A stretch of 9,695 nt of DNA from Elusimicrobia bacterium HGW-Elusimicrobia-2 (GTDB lineage: Bacteria; CG03). Location: positions 1 through 9,695 of the forward strand of contig PHAM01000064.1 in assembly GCA_002841685.1 (NCBI GenBank). Reading direction: 5' to 3'. Positions within the stretch are counted from its first letter, which is position 1. Each line of letters opens with the position of its first letter. The position numbers and the translations under genes are program-made. The notes under the pieces were generated by a model. The model did not search any database. It saw only the letters and a list, made by a program, of their open reading frames with translations, and was not told the DNA's origin. Shown one piece after another: positions 6,668 to 9,695 of this stretch.

Positions 6668-7632
6668 AGTTTCCGTCCTATCGCCACAACCGTCTGCTCT
6701 TTTACCACACCGCCGGTGTCCTGGTCGGCGAGCTCCACCGAAATTATGTACATACCGCAGGGAAGAAACTGCTGATTGACGTCCCTGCCATCCCAGATGT
6801 AATCGTAATGCTGGGCCAAAAATTCCTCAGCCTTGACGATTGCCCTCACAAGGCGGCCCTTCACGTCGTAGACGAGCACATTGACCCTCTGCTCCGTAAC
6901 CGGAGCGCTCGGCAGATTGAAGACTATCCTGCATGATGAAGGTTTCCCCGCCGGAGTGGAATAGGGGAAAAACACTTTTAAAACATCGCCGGAATCGGGG
7001 GCAAAGGTTTTAAGGCCTATGGTTTTCAGATAAGCAGGCAGCGGCTCGTATGAAAACCTGACTGTGTCCACATAAACATCATTGTTGTTGTTCACTGTTT
7101 CCTTGACGGCTATGTATATCTTAGCTTTGACGGCAGTGGCAGGGGCCGCCATTCCCGGCGATGAGACAGAATGCCAACCGTCAAAAGCGCTGAGATTCGT
7201 TCCCGGTATCAGCCCTGTGTCTTTTCCCAGATCAAGGCCGTCAGCGTCATACCATTTGACATAAAGCTGTATATCCGTGTGCTCTATTTCGCCGGCGGCG
7301 GCCTCGTTGGCGACATAAAAATAAGCTCTGAGCGAAAAAGCGTAATCGTCTGCGGGTGATGAACTCCCCGTGGCCGTGAGGTCTATGCTATTGCTGTTGA
7401 GCGTCCGGCCGCTGAAAGCCGTTGTCGGGTCCTTGAATTTGCAGGAATAACCGCCTTCACAGCTTTCGTCGTTTGAGGCGGTGATGCTGGTTGAATTCGC
7501 GCTCCATCCTGTCAGCGTGCCGTCATTAAAATACTGATTGGTAAAATGAATGTAGTCCAGCGCCCACGCCAATGACGCAAACAGCGCAAACGCCGCGCCC
7601 GCGACAACAAATTTTAATTTTTTATTTCCCAT
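6664..7632 (-). CDS. Secreted protein with jelly-roll-like region and FlgD-Ig/type IX-like C-terminal domain
   Basis: A clear signal peptide (MGNKKLKF, hydrophobic core, predicted cut after AWA at residue 24) directs export. Residues about 25-195 are beta-rich, with aromatic and Asn/Asp-rich segments and a C58/C64 pair. The order of elements (FNDGTLTGWS, later DVYVDTVRF) resembles carbohydrate-binding or galactose-binding-like jelly rolls; that is inference. Residues about 216-320 match the FlgD Ig-like / type IX sorting-domain style: VNVLVYDVKGRLVRAI, then YIWDGRD, PCGMYIISVEL and a final basic GRKL. These domains commonly end surface-exported proteins in lineages with type IX-like secretion. 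Start ATG 7632 follows GAGGAG by 2 nt. The stop overlaps the next start by 4 nt (ATGA), pointing to translational coupling with the barrel-HhH-TPR gene. Ligand unknown. Confidence 0.7.
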   Translation of the reverse strand: MGNKKLKFVVAGAAFALFASLAWALDYIHFTNQYFNDGTLTGWSANSTSITASNDESCEGGYSCKFKDPTTAFSGRTLNSNSIDLTATGSSSPADDYAFSLRAYFYVANEAAAGEIEHTDIQLYVKWYDADGLDLGKDTGLIPGTNLSAFDGWHSVSSPGMAAPATAVKAKIYIAVKETVNNNNDVYVDTVRFSYEPLPAYLKTIGLKTFAPDSGDVLKVFFPYSTPAGKPSSCRIVFNLPSAPVTEQRVNVLVYDVKGRLVRAIVKAEEFLAQHYDYIWDGRDVNQQFLPCGMYIISVELADQDTGGVVKEQTVVAIGRKL

Positions 7633-7699
7633 TTCTCCTCTTTTTTTATCTCTAAAAATAATTTTTTCAACACACTCTGTATAAAAAATTTATCGTCTT
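7633..7699 (-). promoter_or_regulatory. AT-rich gap, possible start of the envelope-gene transcript
   Basis: This is the only substantial gap in the gene run and is strongly AT-rich. It separates the nucleotidyltransferase gene from the first secreted-protein gene. On the minus strand it contains TTGAAA (7670-7665) and TATACA earlier in the gap, but neither pairs with a convincing second hexamer at 16-18 nt. No GC-rich terminator hairpin is visible. The 3' end carries GAGGAG just before the ATG at 7632. A promoter here is plausible from the gap and composition alone, not from clear motifs. Confidence 0.3.
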
Positions 7700-8023
7700 T
7701 CATAGAATCGTTACAGCTTCCTTCATAATATCCGGTTTCAAAAACTCTGGAACGCTGCCTTCGGTGACAATTTCCACTTTCATCCCGAATAACTTTTCAA
7801 GTTTAAGCTCCAGAGAAAGCAGTTCCAGCAGGCCTTTTGTCTTTTTAAATTTGACAAGAAGGTCAATATCGCTGCCGCGCTTATGGTCCCCGCGGGCGCA
7901 GGAACCAAAAACAGAAATCTTTCCTATATCATTTTCGCGGCAAATTTCCCTCATTATTATCGCCTTATCCGCGCTTAGTTTTAACCCCGCGGCAGAGCGT
8001 TTGTTTTTCAATTTAATCCCCAC
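7700..8023 (-). CDS. MNT-type minimal nucleotidyltransferase domain protein
   Basis: This 107-residue protein has the DNA polymerase beta-like nucleotidyltransferase signature: FGS at 39-41, ARG, then GSDIDLLV with acidic residues D52 and D54. A third acidic position is probably E84 in KVEIVT, where many relatives have Asp. Family members transfer nucleotides to proteins or small molecules; MntA antitoxins AMPylate a HEPN toxin. No HEPN protein is adjacent on either side here, so a toxin-antitoxin role is not supported. The GTG start at 8023 directly follows the TAG of the membrane-protein gene, with GAGG 6 nt upstream inside that gene. A TTG at 8011 behind GGTGGGG is an alternative start. 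The first 20 or so residues are basic and lie outside the core domain. Cytoplasmic by inference. Confidence 0.85.
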   Translation of the reverse strand: MGIKLKNKRSAAGLKLSADKAIIMREICRENDIGKISVFGSCARGDHKRGSDIDLLVKFKKTKGLLELLSLELKLEKLFGMKVEIVTEGSVPEFLKPDIMKEAVTIL

Positions 8024-8809
8024 CTATGCCCTCGCCTTTTCAATTCTCGGCGGCAGCTTGATGCCTTTCATGTCAAAAAAACCCGCCACTATGGCTCCCG
8101 CGAAATAAATGACCCACAGATATGTGCCGTATCCGGTCACAAGCGCCGCGAAGCCCGCCACCAGCATGGAACAGGCGAATATTATCAGCGACACTTCCAG
8201 GAAATACCATTTCTTAGTCATCATGTTATAAATGGAATCCGCCGGGTAATTGTGCCTTTTGTGCCTGACGATTCCCGCCGCGAAAAGACAGAATCCCACG
8301 GGGGATATCCCCTGCACAAAAAGATGTATCAGCACGAGCTCAAGGCGCCTGGGTCCTTCCATAAACCATTGCGCGTCGTAAAGAGTGATGAAGGAGTTCT
8401 GCGCGATTATTTTTGAGCCGTCAACCGCGGCTATGTTTATGAGCACGAATATCAGCCCCATAAAAGCGGCCACGATAAAAACGGCGGCCTGCACGATTTT
8501 CGGCACCTTCTTGTCTTCCGATGTCCAGTTGAAAATGGCCACAAGCAGCGACGGGGCGAACAGCGCTATCATCAGAAACTGCCTCACGCAGTTCACCGCG
8601 AGCGGCGCAGGATGAGGCCCTATAATATTCTGCAGGGGCCTTGAAAGAAGCCACAGACCCAGGGCGACATAAGCGTAGAAGGTCCCCTTTATGGTCAGCT
8701 CGCCCATAATGAGCGTGCGGCCGCGGTTGCTCTTCTTTATCTCATAAGCCATAGCGAAATACACAAGGCCCGCCACCACCGGAAGCGCGAGGTTCAGGAT
8801 TATCAGCAT
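8024..8809 (-). CDS. Seven-helix integral membrane protein, unknown function
   Basis: I do not recognise the family. ATG at 8809 is preferred because GAGG lies 5 nt upstream. A TTG at 8824 would add five residues but has no spaced ribosome binding site. About seven hydrophobic segments are visible, starting near residues 1-20, 40-57, 75-93, 103-126, 155-180, 199-225 and 228-243 of the ATG-initiated protein. Short basic stretches lie between some of them (EIKKSNRGR, VRHKRHN) and a basic tail ends PPRIEKARA. No catalytic motif, cytochrome motif or kinase domain is seen. The layout is reminiscent of stand-alone seven-TM sensory modules, but this is only a shape comparison. It starts 21 nt after the SpoVG-repeat gene stops and abuts the nucleotidyltransferase gene, so the three are probably co-transcribed. 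Confidence 0.65.
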   Translation of the reverse strand: MLIILNLALPVVAGLVYFAMAYEIKKSNRGRTLIMGELTIKGTFYAYVALGLWLLSRPLQNIIGPHPAPLAVNCVRQFLMIALFAPSLLVAIFNWTSEDKKVPKIVQAAVFIVAAFMGLIFVLINIAAVDGSKIIAQNSFITLYDAQWFMEGPRRLELVLIHLFVQGISPVGFCLFAAGIVRHKRHNYPADSIYNMMTKKWYFLEVSLIIFACSMLVAGFAALVTGYGTYLWVIYFAGAIVAGFFDMKGIKLPPRIEKARA

Positions 8810-8830
8810 AAGCCCCTCAATCAACCCTTC

Positions 8831-9695
8831 TCAATACTCATCATCCGAACCGCCGCCGCCCGATCCCGATTCCGATTCGTATTTGTCCGTGAGACTCTTC
8901 TCAACAACGCTTTTGAGCTTTTTGTCTTTGAGCTCCACCTGGTTTATCCATGTGCCGCCGCCCTCGGGCGCGCGGGCCGGCCAGGAAACCCAGCCACCCC
9001 ATTTCCCTTCCATTATCTTGCATTCGATCTCTATCTTGTTGTTGAAAGTCATGGCGCAGAAAACCTTGAGCTTGCTGCCGCCGCGGGTGAAAGGAGAGTA
9101 TTTTGACACCTTATACGAGATCTGGCTTGAAGGTTTTGACGACGGCTCTTTTCTGACAATGGCGTCTGTCACCTCTTTTTCAAAAGCCGGGTCAAGTATC
9201 TTTATCTGCGGATAAACCTTGCCCCGTTTATTGACATAGGCGGGGAAATCGAGCTTGGTGCGGCCGGCGATATCCTTCACCTTTATTTCCGATATCTTTA
9301 TGGCGTTGTTGAGCACGACCGACGCTATGGCTTTCGTAGTGCCGGCGCCGCTGACAGGCGTCACCTCAACCTCTGTCACCGTCAGCGGAAGGGATTTTCC
9401 GCCCGGGATTATTTCCGCCTCATAGGATGTTTCTTTCTCGTATTTTTCAATAACGCTTTTCTCTATCTTTTTCTTTATTTCGGGCTTGATGAGGTCAACC
9501 TGTTTGACCCATTTGCTCCCGGATTTAGTGGAGGGCCAGGAAACCCACGGGCCCTTGGTCCCTGTCATGACCTTGCACTCCACCTCCACCTCGTTATTGA
9601 ATGTCACCGCGGAAAAGGCCTTCATGGACGATCTCTGTCCCTTGGGGTCATAGAGCGACATCTTTGACACCTTGTAGGAAAGCTTGCTGGATACG
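8831..9695 (-). CDS. Multi-domain SpoVG-like repeat protein, 5' end beyond the window
   Basis: The reading frame is open to the right edge, so the N-terminus is missing. A GTG at 9670 could be taken as the start, but the eight codons before it (VSSKLSYK) match the sequence before the same point in the last repeat (SSQISYKVSK), so that GTG is internal. Counting from it, three SpoVG-like units are visible: A1 to residue 80, B at about 96-175, and A2 at about 182-266. The A units share FNN-(E/K)-(V/I)-E-(V/I)-EC and WVSWP. The B unit has the family pattern KAIASVVLNN with a later PAYV in place of the usual MPS. SpoVG is normally a single domain of roughly 90-100 residues that binds nucleic acid and acts as a regulator. 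Three or more copies in one chain is unusual. The tail is Gly-rich and ends SDDEY. There is no signal peptide in the visible part; a cytoplasmic role is inferred. Family call fairly sure, function unknown. Confidence 0.8.
   Translation of the reverse strand, partial: VSSKLSYKVSKMSLYDPKGQRSSMKAFSAVTFNNEVEVECKVMTGTKGPWVSWPSTKSGSKWVKQVDLIKPEIKKKIEKSVIEKYEKETSYEAEIIPGGKSLPLTVTEVEVTPVSGAGTTKAIASVVLNNAIKISEIKVKDIAGRTKLDFPAYVNKRGKVYPQIKILDPAFEKEVTDAIVRKEPSSKPSSQISYKVSKYSPFTRGGSKLKVFCAMTFNNKIEIECKIMEGKWGGWVSWPARAPEGGGTWINQVELKDKKLKSVVEKSLTDKYESESGSGGGGSDDEY
8873..9127 (-). repeat. SpoVG-like repeat unit A2
   Basis: Second A-type copy: SSQISYKVSK, MTFNNKIEIECKIM, GGWVSWP and a C-terminal helix ending DKYESE, matching A1 in order and spacing. 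The differently styled unit B (about 9146-9385) sits between them, so the array alternates A-B-A. Confidence 0.75.
9431..9694 (-). repeat. SpoVG-like repeat unit A1
   Basis: First visible copy of the A-type domain in the SpoVG-repeat gene. It aligns with unit A2 over its whole length: SSKLSYKVSK, then VTFNNEVEVECKVM, GPWVSWP, and a C-terminal helix ending EKYEKE. Divergence is at amino-acid level; only short blocks such as ccaggaaaccca remain identical in DNA, so the duplication is old. Confidence 0.75.

Noticed and set aside
7700-8809. Toxin-antitoxin pair formed by the nucleotidyltransferase and its neighbour
   Set aside because: The neighbour is a seven-helix membrane protein without HEPN or toxin features.

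Overview
All supported genes in this window lie on the minus strand and read leftward, from a gene cut off by the right edge to a stop codon at 191-189. They are packed tightly: three junctions are 4-nt ATGA overlaps, one abuts directly (TAG|GTG), and most other gaps are 6 to 21 nt. The only real internal gap is 67 AT-rich bases at 7633-7699. The content fits a Gram-negative bacterium with an outer membrane, because several products have signal peptides followed by beta-barrel sequence. Base composition looks near-balanced by eye. PorV/PorQ-like barrels, lamin-tail and FlgD-Ig/type IX-like C-terminal domains, helix-hairpin-helix (HhH) barrel fusions and SpoVG repeats together suggest an uncultivated lineage such as Elusimicrobiota, Omnitrophota, WOR-3 or a Bacteroidota/Chlorobi relative. 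No phylogenetic marker is present, so this is a guess.

Right part (about 7700-9695): the 3' portion of a protein made of tandem SpoVG-like domains (pattern A-B-A, running off the window); a seven-helix membrane protein of unknown role; and a small stand-alone nucleotidyltransferase of the MNT family. These may belong to a different functional unit from what follows.

Middle and left part (189-7632): six consecutive envelope genes. They encode (1) a secreted protein with a possible jelly-roll, carbohydrate-binding-like region and a FlgD-Ig-like C-terminal domain; (2) a fusion of a PorV-like barrel, a ComEA-type HhH domain and a TPR; (3) a 700-residue protein with a mature N-terminal ComEA-type HhH domain followed by a long predicted barrel; (4) an OmpP1/FadL/PorV-like barrel; (5) a lamin-tail-domain protein with a type IX-like C-terminal domain; and (6) a compact PorV/PorQ-like barrel. 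Tight spacing and overlaps imply one transcript with coupled translation.

The most interesting idea is that the six genes build one outer-membrane assembly. Two neighbouring barrel proteins each carry a periplasm-facing HhH domain, two secreted proteins carry C-terminal domains of the kind exported by type IX-like systems, and PorV-like barrels are present to escort such cargo. ComEA HhH and lamin-tail domains are both linked to nucleic acids or to nuclease-associated proteins in other settings, so surface DNA capture or processing is a testable hypothesis. However, the HhH hairpins are partly degenerate and could be protein-binding instead. No type IX motor, PorU sortase or competence gene is visible. 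The leftmost 188 bases contain no gene but hold a candidate leftward promoter and an inverted repeat. No tRNA, rRNA, CRISPR array or insertion sequence was recognised.
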